Assembly: GCA_001464335.1 (NCBI GenBank)
Contig: LNEV01000002.1
Span: 62,001-126,000, forward strand
Length of the DNA stretch: 64,000 nucleotides
From: Rhizobiales bacterium Ga0077545
Lineage (GTDB): Bacteria > Pseudomonadota > Alphaproteobacteria > Rhizobiales > Methylopilaceae
Direction: 5' to 3'
Made by a program: the position numbers and the translations under genes. Of this stretch, positions 25,212 to 33,026 are shown piece after piece. The stretch's first letter is position 1. Every line of letters starts with the position of its first letter. The notes below the pieces were generated by a model, which did not search any database, was not told where the DNA came from, and worked only from the letters and a program-made list of their open reading frames with translations.

Positions 25212-26698
25212 GTGTCGGCGCTCCGTTTCACTTTGTTGAGGTCGGCGGGGAGGGTGATCGTAAACACCGAACCCTTATGGAGTTCTGAGCGGACGGTGAT
25301 GTCGCCGCCGAGGCTGCGCACCAGGGTGCGCACATGGGTGAGGCCGATGCCTTCGCCGGCTGTGTTCTGGCGGCCCGAGCGGCGGAACAGCTCGAAAATG
25401 CGCTCGTGATCGGACGGCGCAATGCCGCGGCCATTGTCCTCGAATTCGATGACCACGCCGCCGCGGCGATCGCGGTAGCTGCGCGCCACGATTTCGATCG
25501 GCCGGTCGGGCGAGCGGTATTTGATGGCGTTGTCGAGCAGATTGCCGAACACCTGATCGAGCGACAGGCGGTCGCTGACAATCGTCCCCGCGCGCGATTC
25601 CACGCGGATGCCCGCCCCGTCGGCGCTCGCCTGGTGATGAACGGCGGCGGCGGCGCCCTCGAGAAGCTTGGCGAGGTCGATCGGCTGCGGCTGAAGAGGC
25701 CGGCGCCCCTCACGCGAGATTTTCAGGATGGCGTTGATCAGGCCGTCCATCTTCTGGGTGGCCGAGCGGATGAAGCCTATGGCTTCGGGCACTTCCTCGT
25801 CGAGCGCGGCGCTGGCCTTGGTGCGGGCCTCCGCGTTGTCGGCGTCCGATTTCAGATAAACGTGGACCGGCTCGAACATGGCCTCAAGCTCGCTGGTGAA
25901 GCCCATGATGTTGACGAGGGGCGCGCGCAAATCGTGGGTCACGATATAGGCGAAGCGCTGGATTTCCTCATTCGCGCGGATGAGATCCTGGGTGCGCTCG
26001 CGCACGCGCTCTTCCAAAGCGGTGTTCGCAATCTCGACGTCCTTGCGCGCGCGGTCGAGGTCGCGCGTGTAGCTGAACAGGGTCCAGGCGACGGCGGCCA
26101 CCATCGCAAGAATGGCCAGCGCACCGGCAATGGTGACGTAGCGGAGCCAGGCCGCGGCGGAAGATTGCGCGGCGATGGCCTGGCGCAGATCCGCGTCCGA
26201 CATCTCAAGAAGGGTCGTCATCCTGGCCCGGATCTGGCCCATGAGGTTGGCGCCGGAGCCGTCCTGAACGATGTCGACGGCCTCGTCGAAACGGCCTTCG
26301 CGGGCCAGCACGACCGTTCGTGCAAGTTCGGCGATTTTCGACTTTAGCAATTCGCGCATGCCGGCGGCGTCGTCGGCAAGGGCGGGGAAGCCGGCGACGG
26401 CACCTTCAAGGCGCTCAAGCGCGCCGTCGAATTCGGCGACCGCCTCGTCATAGGGCGCGAGATAGGCCTCATCCCGCACCAGCAGGAAGCCGCGCTGCGA
26501 TGTTTCCGCCGATTGAACGAGATAGAGAAGATCGGCCGTCGAGCTGCGGACTTCGCGGATGGCGACGACCTGCGCGAAATAGCCCTCGTTCTTCGACGTC
26601 AGATAAAGGGAGACGCCGACGATCGTCAGCAGCACGGCAAGGCCGAGCACCAGCAGGGCGGCGTTCAGGCGGTAAAATTGTTCTGAAGAGATCGGCAT
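25208..26698 (-). CDS. CHASE3-domain membrane sensor histidine kinase
   Basis: The 496-residue kinase has membrane helix 1 (~10-32), a helical periplasmic CHASE3 domain (~35-185, block SSTADLLYLVQSAETSQRGF), helix 2 (~186-208) and a coiled coil. A HisKA domain follows (FAYIVTHDLRAPLVNI, His ~258), then a HATPase domain (N box DNAIKY; DNGRGI; GEGIGL). It probably senses a periplasmic or membrane cue and phosphorylates the coupled receiver. A GGAAT-N17-GTT sequence (26758-26733 on the minus strand) 30-60 bases upstream approaches the EcfG consensus with one mismatch. Confidence 0.93.
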   Translation of the reverse strand: MPISSEQFYRLNAALLVLGLAVLLTIVGVSLYLTSKNEGYFAQVVAIREVRSSTADLLYLVQSAETSQRGFLLVRDEAYLAPYDEAVAEFDGALERLEGAVAGFPALADDAAGMRELLKSKIAELARTVVLAREGRFDEAVDIVQDGSGANLMGQIRARMTTLLEMSDADLRQAIAAQSSAAAWLRYVTIAGALAILAMVAAVAWTLFSYTRDLDRARKDVEIANTALEERVRERTQDLIRANEEIQRFAYIVTHDLRAPLVNIMGFTSELEAMFEPVHVYLKSDADNAEARTKASAALDEEVPEAIGFIRSATQKMDGLINAILKISREGRRPLQPQPIDLAKLLEGAAAAVHHQASADGAGIRVESRAGTIVSDRLSLDQVFGNLLDNAIKYRSPDRPIEIVARSYRDRRGGVVIEFEDNGRGIAPSDHERIFELFRRSGRQNTAGEGIGLTHVRTLVRSLGGDITVRSELHKGSVFTITLPADLNKVKRSADT

Positions 26699-26751
26699 AG
26701 GATTGGGGTGCCCATAGGCTGTCTTGCCGAGACAGGCAATAACAAATGCTA

Positions 26752-26767
26752 AGGGAAATCATTCCCT
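26752..26767. promoter_or_regulatory. Inverted repeat before the CHASE3 kinase operon
   Basis: AGGGAA-ATCA-TTCCCT is a 6-bp inverted repeat 54 bases upstream of the kinase start, overlapping the possible EcfG-like -35 element. It could be an operator. There is no second copy in the window to support it. Confidence 0.3.
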
Positions 26768-26913
26768 GAGCGCAATGAAGGCAGCAAAGAGCGCGAGCCT
26801 GGCGCCGTGGCTTCCCGGAAAGGCCTTTTTGGTGGCCGCTTGGTTCCGGAAATAATCGGGCCAATTGCGCCCGCCGCCACGTTCAAGGGGGCTGGACGAC
26901 AGAAATCGCGCGA

Positions 26914-27402
26914 TCAACGTGTCGCGCGTTGCGCTTCGCGCATGGCGCGATGCGCAGCTTTGCCTCGATCTGTGAGAACGAGAGACTGTCCTTCGCGAGT
27001 CGCCAGATCTGCACCGAGCAGTTCCGCGGCGATTTGATCGTCGAAAAACCGGATCTTCCCGAGCTTCTTCATCGCCCTCAACGTCCCGAAGGCTTCTGGG
27101 GACAGCAAAGCGTGAGCTTCCATTTCGATTTTTTCCATAAGCCTCTCCTCGCCCTTGTCGTTGCCGTCCGCGGCGCTCTCAGGTTCGGTTCTTGATGTGC
27201 CATGCATTCCGTCACCCGAAATTTGAGCGGTGTTGCCTGCCGTCTCCGAGATGTCTTTGCCGACGGACTTGATGGCGTAGGCTGCGCCCGAACCCGCGAG
27301 AGACACCGCGATGCCCGGATGCTCGGTCGCGAGCTTTTTCAAGGCGTGCAGGACCGCCCGCTGGAACAGCGGGCGGCGTCGCTTGCGGGCCCGGCGCGCC
27401 AT
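26914..27402 (-). CDS. Hypothetical protein
   Basis: The 162-residue protein is not recognised. It has a very basic N-terminus (ARRARKRRRPLFQR), a weakly hydrophobic glycine/alanine stretch (~29-45), a polar middle (~50-85) and a charged C-terminal half that looks like a small winged-helix or wHTH fold (LLSPEAFGTLRAMKKLGKI; LVLTDRGKAAHRAM). It follows a small basic protein by two bases and is almost certainly co-transcribed with it. The frame uses codons like its neighbours, which supports a real gene. Confidence 0.6.
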   Translation of the reverse strand: MARRARKRRRPLFQRAVLHALKKLATEHPGIAVSLAGSGAAYAIKSVGKDISETAGNTAQISGDGMHGTSRTEPESAADGNDKGEERLMEKIEMEAHALLSPEAFGTLRAMKKLGKIRFFDDQIAAELLGADLATREGQSLVLTDRGKAAHRAMREAQRATR

Positions 27403-27404
27403 CG

Positions 27405-27770
27405 TCAGTGCGCGACGCGCTTTACCCGCGACGAGGGACGGCGAATGTCAGTACTGTCATCCGGGGTGATGGATTTCGCTGCATCGGCAATGACGCCGGT
27501 CATGGCGCCAGCGGCATCGCTCAGCGCGCGTATGGCGATATTTCCGCTCTTCTTCGCCTTTCGGGCGCCTTTCCCGGCGGCATCCGATGCGGTCTCAGAG
27601 TTTGCCGTCAGAACGGCCGCGGCTGCGGCGGCTCCCGCAACGAGTGCCTGTCCGAGAATGCGGCGCCCGGTTTCGCTGCTCAACAGGGCGGTCACCACCG
27701 CGTTCTTGCGAATGGCCTTCGGGATCCGGACCCCGACCACTTTCTTGGGCAGTCGCGTTTTCTTCGCCAT
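27405..27770 (-). CDS. Hypothetical basic Ala-rich protein
   Basis: The 121-residue protein is rich in Lys, Arg and Ala. The N-terminal block KKTRLPKKVVGVRIPKAIRK is followed by an alanine-rich segment (~45-65, VAGAAAAAAVLTAN) that may be a membrane helix or amphipathic. The start is an ATG with GGAGG five bases upstream; a longer frame begins 19 codons earlier without a ribosome site. It forms a pair with the next gene. No function can be named. The basic ends and Ala-rich core recall small stress-related proteins of Rhizobiales. Confidence 0.6.
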   Translation of the reverse strand: MAKKTRLPKKVVGVRIPKAIRKNAVVTALLSSETGRRILGQALVAGAAAAAAVLTANSETASDAAGKGARKAKKSGNIAIRALSDAAGAMTGVIADAAKSITPDDSTDIRRPSSRVKRVAH

Positions 27771-27857
27771 GTCGTCCTCCGATATGCCCCACCCGATAAA
27801 AATCATCCCGGCGGTGTCATAGTTCATCGGCGCGTCATAAAGTCCGCTCGCGACGTC

Positions 27858-28028
27858 TCAGGAAGGGTTCCCGCGCAGGCCCCCGACGCGGTTTGCGGGC
27901 AAGACCGGCTTCTCGTCGCCCTCTTCGAATTCCTCTTTCATCTCTTCGTTCGCTTCGGTGGTTTCGTGGCGTTCCTCGGCGTCGCCGGGCTTTCGCGGTT
28001 CTTTCTGATTGTCTTTCGGATGTTCCAT
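27858..28028 (-). CDS. Small acidic hypothetical protein
   Basis: The 56-residue protein is strongly acidic and disordered in look (run of Glu: HETTEANEEMKEEFEEGDE). The start is fixed by a perfect AAGGAGG six bases before the ATG. It lies on the same strand as the two basic hypothetical genes, 87 bases upstream of them. Nothing in the sequence tells its role; acidic tails of this kind can bind basic partners. Confidence 0.6.
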   Translation of the reverse strand: MEHPKDNQKEPRKPGDAEERHETTEANEEMKEEFEEGDEKPVLPANRVGGLRGNPS

Positions 28029-28122
28029 CGGGTTCCTCCTTGCGTGCCTCAACGCGCGCGGCGCCGTCATGGATGCAGGGGAGGGCGCGTAAAGCTTCGC
28101 GCGGGCTTTCGTTTGCAGCGGT

Positions 28123-29712
28123 TCAGAAGCCCCGCGCGCAGCCGTCGCTTCGTGGATCGGCCGCGCCTTCCAGCCGCCCGTCGGCATGCCGGACAATCGC
28201 ACCGGCGTGCCCCATCGTGCTGGTGAACGGCGCGAGAATCTCGATGTCGTGTCCCGCAGCGCGCAGTTTCTCGACGAGCTCGCGTGGGAATCGGTCTTCC
28301 AGTTTCAGGGAGACGCTGTCTTCTCCCCATGTGCGGCCGAGAAGCCATCGCGGCGCCGTGACGGCGGCCTGAAGCTCCTGCCCGAACATGGCATAGCGCG
28401 TAAAGACAGCCGCTTGCGTCTGCGGCTGTCCTTCGCCGCCCATCGTGCCATAGACCATCGTCCGGCCATCGTCGAAGCGGGCGAAGGCAGGGTTGAGCGT
28501 GTGAAACGGCCGCCGGCCTGGCTTCAGTATCCGCGGACCCTCGCCGTCCAGAAGGAAACTGGCACCGCGATTCTGCCAGACGATCCCCGTCTGCGGCAGG
28601 ACGACGCCCGAGCCGAATTCGAAATACACGCTCTGGATGAAGCTCGTGGCGAGGCCATCGCCATCGATCGCGCCGAGCCAGACGGTGTCACCGCCGGTCG
28701 GAGGCGCGGGCCAGGGCAAAGCGCGTTCCCGTTCGATGCGCGCCGCAAGAGCGTCCAGCGATGTCGGATCAAGGAAGGCCTGGACCTCTTCCGTCATGTC
28801 GTCGGGATCGCCGAGGATGCGATCGCGGACGAGGAACGCCTGCTTGGTCGCCTCGACAAGGCCGTGTATGTGCGCGAACCCCTCCGCTTCCGTGATCCCG
28901 AGGCGGTCGAAGATCCCGAGGATCATCAAGGATGCGATGCCCTGGGTCGGCGGTGGGAAGTTGAAGAGGGACACGCCGGGAAGCCTGAGCGAAAGGGCGG
29001 GCCTCTGTGTGGCGCGGTGCGCGGCAAGGTCTTCAAGCCCTACCGGCGCCCCGGCCGCTTCAAGATCGGCTGCAATATCGCGCGCCAGGGCGCCCGTGTA
29101 GAAATCTTCCGCCCCATCCCGGCCGAGGCGACGCAGCGTTTTGGCAAGCGCGGGGAATGTCATGGTTTCCCCGGCACGCGGCGGAGAACCATGCTTGAGA
29201 AAGGTTTCGGCGAAGCCGGACACGCTGCGCAATTCGCCGAGCTTTTCCGCTGTCAGCTCCGATTGGCTTGTGCTGACGGCAAATCCGTTTTCGGCGTGCC
29301 AGATCGCGTCTTCGAGCAGGCGCGACAGCGGCAGGCGCCCGCCGCTTTTGGCGCTGATGCCGAGCGTTTCCGCCCAGCCGGAAATCGTCGCGGCAACGGT
29401 GTTGGCCGCAAGCGGTCCGCGAATGGGGATGCTGTCCAGGCCGTGGTGCGCGTACAGATCGCGTGTTGCCGCGCGCCCGGCACGCCCGCACGCATCGATC
29501 GCGACCGGCTCCGTGCCGGGCGCTGCGATCAGCCAGAAGCCGTCGCCGCCGATGCCGTTCATGTGCGGATAGACGACGGCGAGCGTCGCCGCCATCGCCA
29601 CTGTTGCCTCGATAGCGTTGCCGCCTTCGCGCAGCACCCGAATTCCGGCCTCGCTCGCAAGGTGATGCGGCGAGGTGACCATGCCCCGCCGCGCGCGCGT
29701 TGTGTTCAGCAT
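28123..29712 (-). CDS. Gamma-glutamyltranspeptidase-like hydrolase
   Basis: The 529-residue Ntn-hydrolase of the GGT family has the N-terminal block MVTSPHHLASEAGIRVLREGGNA, GGDGFW, and GDTVWLGAIDGDG, whose Thr343 should be the autoprocessing nucleophile that splits the chain into large and small subunits. GGTs cleave gamma-glutamyl amides such as glutathione; related enzymes act on acylated amides. It lacks a signal peptide, unlike classical periplasmic GGT, so it should act in the cytoplasm. AAGG lies eight bases upstream of the chosen ATG, which follows the dctM stop by ten bases. It is the last gene of a TRAP operon, suggesting that the imported compound is its substrate. Confidence 0.88.
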   Translation of the reverse strand: MLNTTRARRGMVTSPHHLASEAGIRVLREGGNAIEATVAMAATLAVVYPHMNGIGGDGFWLIAAPGTEPVAIDACGRAGRAATRDLYAHHGLDSIPIRGPLAANTVAATISGWAETLGISAKSGGRLPLSRLLEDAIWHAENGFAVSTSQSELTAEKLGELRSVSGFAETFLKHGSPPRAGETMTFPALAKTLRRLGRDGAEDFYTGALARDIAADLEAAGAPVGLEDLAAHRATQRPALSLRLPGVSLFNFPPPTQGIASLMILGIFDRLGITEAEGFAHIHGLVEATKQAFLVRDRILGDPDDMTEEVQAFLDPTSLDALAARIERERALPWPAPPTGGDTVWLGAIDGDGLATSFIQSVYFEFGSGVVLPQTGIVWQNRGASFLLDGEGPRILKPGRRPFHTLNPAFARFDDGRTMVYGTMGGEGQPQTQAAVFTRYAMFGQELQAAVTAPRWLLGRTWGEDSVSLKLEDRFPRELVEKLRAAGHDIEILAPFTSTMGHAGAIVRHADGRLEGAADPRSDGCARGF

Positions 29713-29722
29713 AGCGTGCGCC

Positions 29723-31048
29723 TTACCAGCCGATGGCTTCGGGAAGCCAGGTCGCAACTCCGGGGAACGTGAAGACCAGCGCCAGCGCCAGCAATTGCAG
29801 CCCGATGAACGGAATAACGCCTTTGTATATGTCGAGCGTCGTTACCTCCGGAGGTGCAACACCGCGCAGATAGAACAAGGCCCAGCCGAAGGGAGGTGTC
29901 AGGAACGAGGTTTGAAGTATGGTCGCGATCAGGACGGCCGCCCAGACGAGGTCGACACCGGCGGCCTGCATCAGCGGCAGGAACATCGGCACCACGATGT
30001 AGCTGATCTCGATCCACTCGATGAAGAAGCCGAGCACGAAGATGATCGCGATCATGAACAGCATCAGTCCGGTCGCGCCGCCCGGCACAAGCGAGAATGC
30101 ATCATGCACGAGGCGTTCGCCACCCAGACCGCGGAACGACAACGCGAACACCTGCGAGCAGATCAGGATGAAGAACATCATCGCGGTGATGCGTGCCGTC
30201 GAATAGACCGTGTCGATCAGGGTCTGTCGTGACAGGCGCCCGGCGATCGCGGCGACGAGGATCGAACCGAGAGCCCCCATGCTCGCGGCTTCCGTCGGTG
30301 CCGCAATACCGCCGATGATCGAACCGAGAACGGCGATGACGAGCGCAATCGGGGGAAGTCCGACTTTCAGGACTTTCACGATCAGCACGCGCGTGGGCAG
30401 CGCGCGGCGCTCGTCGAGGGGGATAGGCGGAACCTTGTCCGGCGAGACGACACCGATGATGAGGATGTAGGCTCCGAGGATTGCGGTGAGCACCAGCCCC
30501 GGCATCATCGCGGCGGCGAACAGCGTACCGACGGATTCGCCGAGAATATCGGCAAGAAGGATGAGGACCGTGCTTGGCGGAATCAACTGGCCCAGTGTGC
30601 CGGATGCGCAGATCGTGCCGCAGGCCAGGCTCTTGTCGTAGCCGCGCCGGAGCAAAGTGGGCAGAGTGAGAAGGCCAAGCGTGACGATGGTCGCACCGAC
30701 AATGCCGGTCGTCGCGCCCATCAGCATGCCGACGAAGACGATGCCGAGACCCATGCCGCCGCGAAGCCCGCCCGCGATGTGGCCGATGACCTCCATCAAT
30801 TCGTCCGCCATGCGCGATTTCTCAAGCATCACGCCCATGAAGACGAAAAGCGGAATAGCGATCAGGGTGTAATTGGCCGTAACGCCGTAAATGCGGGCCG
30901 GGAGAAGGTTGAAAAGCCCCGTTCCGAATCCGAGCCAGCCGAAGAAGAAGCCGGAGATGGCGAGCGTCAGGGCAACGGGAACCCCGACAAACAGCAGGAC
31001 GAAGAACGACAGGATGCAAAGAATTGCGAGAATTTCAGTGTACGGCAT
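29723..31048 (-). CDS. TRAP transporter large permease (DctM)
   Basis: The 441-residue membrane protein has about 12 hydrophobic helices and the DctM blocks GVPVALTLAISG near the N-terminus, GATTGIVGATIVTLG, and IPPSTVLILLADILGESVG. DctM is the channel subunit of a sodium- or proton-driven TRAP importer that works with a periplasmic binding protein. It overlaps dctQ by 14 bases and precedes the GGT-like gene. Confidence 0.95.
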   Translation of the reverse strand: MPYTEILAILCILSFFVLLFVGVPVALTLAISGFFFGWLGFGTGLFNLLPARIYGVTANYTLIAIPLFVFMGVMLEKSRMADELMEVIGHIAGGLRGGMGLGIVFVGMLMGATTGIVGATIVTLGLLTLPTLLRRGYDKSLACGTICASGTLGQLIPPSTVLILLADILGESVGTLFAAAMMPGLVLTAILGAYILIIGVVSPDKVPPIPLDERRALPTRVLIVKVLKVGLPPIALVIAVLGSIIGGIAAPTEAASMGALGSILVAAIAGRLSRQTLIDTVYSTARITAMMFFILICSQVFALSFRGLGGERLVHDAFSLVPGGATGLMLFMIAIIFVLGFFIEWIEISYIVVPMFLPLMQAAGVDLVWAAVLIATILQTSFLTPPFGWALFYLRGVAPPEVTTLDIYKGVIPFIGLQLLALALVFTFPGVATWLPEAIGW

Positions 31049-31568
31049 CGCGGGTCACGGCTGTCGGCGTTGAAAAGGACTGAATGACCCGCAGCACCCA
31101 AGCGAGGCTTTGCAGCGCGAGGAGCACAAAGCCGGCGGGGATCATGGCCTTCAATATGAAACGATGGGGCAGGCCGCCGGGGTCCGGCGAGCTTTCGCCG
31201 ATGCGGTACGATTGCAGAACATACGGGATCGACAGCTTCACGATGATCAGCGCGATGACGAGAATCGCGACCGCCGAGAACAGATCGACGCACTTTTGCA
31301 TGCGTTCAGGCATGCGTCCGTACAAGATGTCGACCTTGACGTGCCCCTCATGCTTGATCGTGTAAGCGATGCAAAGAAGCGTCAACGGCGACATCAGGTG
31401 CCATTCCAGCTCCTGCATGGCGACGGAGCCGGTGCTGAACAAATAGCGGAGCAGCACGTTCGCCGCCATGACGAGAACGAGCGCGAACCCCGTCCAGGCG
31501 GCAATACGGCCCGCGACCTCGACCGTGAGGTCGAGGCCGCGCGCCCATTTTTCCAGTGTGGAAGACAT
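31035..31568 (-). CDS. TRAP transporter small permease (DctQ)
   Basis: The 177-residue protein has four membrane helices and the DctQ block NVLLRYLFSTGSVAMQELEWHL. It pairs with DctM in the inner membrane. I use the internal ATG (MSSTLEKWARG), five bases after the dctP stop, which gives the family length; an ATG 18 codons earlier would overlap dctP. Confidence 0.9.
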   Translation of the reverse strand: MSSTLEKWARGLDLTVEVAGRIAAWTGFALVLVMAANVLLRYLFSTGSVAMQELEWHLMSPLTLLCIAYTIKHEGHVKVDILYGRMPERMQKCVDLFSAVAILVIALIIVKLSIPYVLQSYRIGESSPDPGGLPHRFILKAMIPAGFVLLALQSLAWVLRVIQSFSTPTAVTRDAVH

Positions 31569-31573
31569 CGTGT

Positions 31574-32653
31574 TCAGACGCGGATCTGCGTCTGGAACAC
31601 GGCTTCCGAGATGCCCGCCCATTTGTCGTGCTTGGCCTTGAAGGCCTTGAACGCGTCATAGACCTTCTTGACCGCCGGATCGCTGCCCGCGAGTTCATCG
31701 AGGGTCGTTGTCGTGACGTCGCGCAGCTTCGCGACGACTTCGGTGGGAAGCGGGCCGGCGATGACGCCTTCCTTGGCAACGAGTTCATCGAGCGCCTCGG
31801 AGTTCACGGCTTCGCACCAGGTGTGGCTGAGCACGTTGCAGGCCGCGGCGGCCCGACGCACGATGGCCTGCAGGTCCGCGGGCAGCGAATCCCACGCCGC
31901 CTTGTTGACGATCAGCTCGGTCACATTGTTCGGCTCGTGCCAGCCGGTGGTGTAGTAATATTTCGCGGCTTTCTGCAGGCCGAGACGGCGATCCTGGTAA
32001 GGACCGACGAATTCGGCGGCATCGATCACGCCGCGCTCCAGCGCGGGGAAGATTTCGCCGCCGGGAAGAAGCTTCACGTCGACGCCGAGCTTCGCATAGA
32101 CCTTTCCGGCAAGGCCCGGGATACGCATCTTCAGGCCCTGGAAGTCCTCGACCTTTTCGATCGGCTTGCGGAACCAGCCGGTCATCTGGACGCCGGTGTT
32201 GCCGATCGGCATCGGGACGAGGTTGAACGGTGCGTACAGCTCTTCCCAGAGCGCGAGACCGCCGCCGTGGTAGATCCACGCGTTCTGCCCCTGGAAGCTG
32301 AGGCCGAACGGCACGCAGGTGAAGAACTGCGCCGCAGGAACCTTGCCGGCCCAGAAATACGCGTTGGAGCAGTTCATCTCCACGGTGCCGGCCGACACCG
32401 CGTCAAAGCCCTCGAACGCCGGGATGAGCTCGCCCGCCGCAAAATGCTGAATGTTGAGCCGGCCGTCCGACATGGTCTTCACCATCTCGCAGAAATCGGT
32501 CGGGCTGCCGGGACCCGTGACATAGAACGGCGAACCGGGACCGTAGGAGTTCGTCATCTTCCAGTTGAAGCTCTCCTGCGCGCGCGCCACGTGGGGCGCG
32601 GCGAGTGCGGCAGTGCCCACGACACCCGCGGTCATAAATTTGCGGCGATCCAT
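31574..32653 (-). CDS. TRAP substrate-binding protein (DctP, TakP-like)
   Basis: The 359-residue periplasmic binding protein has a Tat-type signal (MDRRKFMTAG, then ARA/QE). Blocks such as AGELIPAFEGFDAVSAGTVE, IGNTGVQMTGWFRK and EFVGPYQDRRLGLQKAAKYYY closely resemble TakP of Rhodobacter, which binds 2-oxo acids as a sodium chelate. The likely ligand is thus a small carboxylate or 2-oxo acid, but specificity in this group varies. Start: ATG with AAGGGG seven bases upstream. It opens the dctP-dctQ-dctM-ggt operon and is divergent from the second AraC-amidase fusion. Confidence 0.92.
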   Translation of the reverse strand: MDRRKFMTAGVVGTAALAAPHVARAQESFNWKMTNSYGPGSPFYVTGPGSPTDFCEMVKTMSDGRLNIQHFAAGELIPAFEGFDAVSAGTVEMNCSNAYFWAGKVPAAQFFTCVPFGLSFQGQNAWIYHGGGLALWEELYAPFNLVPMPIGNTGVQMTGWFRKPIEKVEDFQGLKMRIPGLAGKVYAKLGVDVKLLPGGEIFPALERGVIDAAEFVGPYQDRRLGLQKAAKYYYTTGWHEPNNVTELIVNKAAWDSLPADLQAIVRRAAAACNVLSHTWCEAVNSEALDELVAKEGVIAGPLPTEVVAKLRDVTTTTLDELAGSDPAVKKVYDAFKAFKAKHDKWAGISEAVFQTQIRV

Positions 32654-32670
32654 CTCAACCCCTTTTTCTG

Positions 32671-32720
32671 CTGCGGTCCGCAGCGGACATGAACGATCGT
32701 TCGCCGTCTGGGCAGACGGC
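32671..32720. promoter_or_regulatory. Three palindromes at the dctP promoter
   Basis: CTGCGG-T-CCGCAG (32671-32683), GAACGATCGTTC (32691-32702) and GCCGTCTG-GG-CAGACGGC (32703-32720) stand in a row directly upstream of dctP. The last two touch. Such stacked dyads suggest one or more operator sites in the 373-base divergent gap. On the plus strand the third is followed by a T-run, but no gene reads into it from the left. Confidence 0.5.
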
Positions 32721-32951
32721 GTGCGAATTTTTTAGGCGCAACGAACGTGCGCGCTTTGGTGAACATCGGCCGGTACGCTCAGTGCCGGTCCATCTGCGGT
32801 GATCCTTGCAGGCAATTGCCGACGGAGCAACGGAGGGGGCGGGCTCGAAGAAGTGGCCCGGAATGCGCCTGAAACGACAAAAAATATAGCAATATCAGTG
32901 TCTTGCGTTCTGTCCGTCGACCTACGTGAACGCTGGACTGGCACACGCGGA

Positions 32952-32977
32952 CAAATTTTTGTGCGCCGTTCGTCAAG
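32952..32977 (+). promoter_or_regulatory. Shared 26-bp element upstream of AraC-amidase fusion 2
   Basis: CAAA, then TTTTTGTGCGCC, six bases, then CAAG; 19 of 26 bases match the element at 9981-10006 before fusion 1. It ends 49 bases before this gene's start. The remaining left part of the gap holds the dctP palindromes; between them I see only AT-rich sequence near 32880. Confidence 0.55.
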
Positions 32978-33026
32978 TTGGAACGCCCCGTGCATGCCTT
33001 TCGTCGGCAGCAGCGCGGAGAATGAG

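Noticed and set aside
28186-29772. 528-codon plus-strand frame opposite the GGT-like gene
   Set aside because: The other strand encodes a complete GGT-family protein with catalytic Thr. The antisense product has no recognisable blocks and is a product of high GC.
32703-32730. Plus-strand intrinsic terminator (hairpin then T-run)
   Set aside because: No plus-strand gene lies to the left; the dctP promoter position makes an operator more likely.
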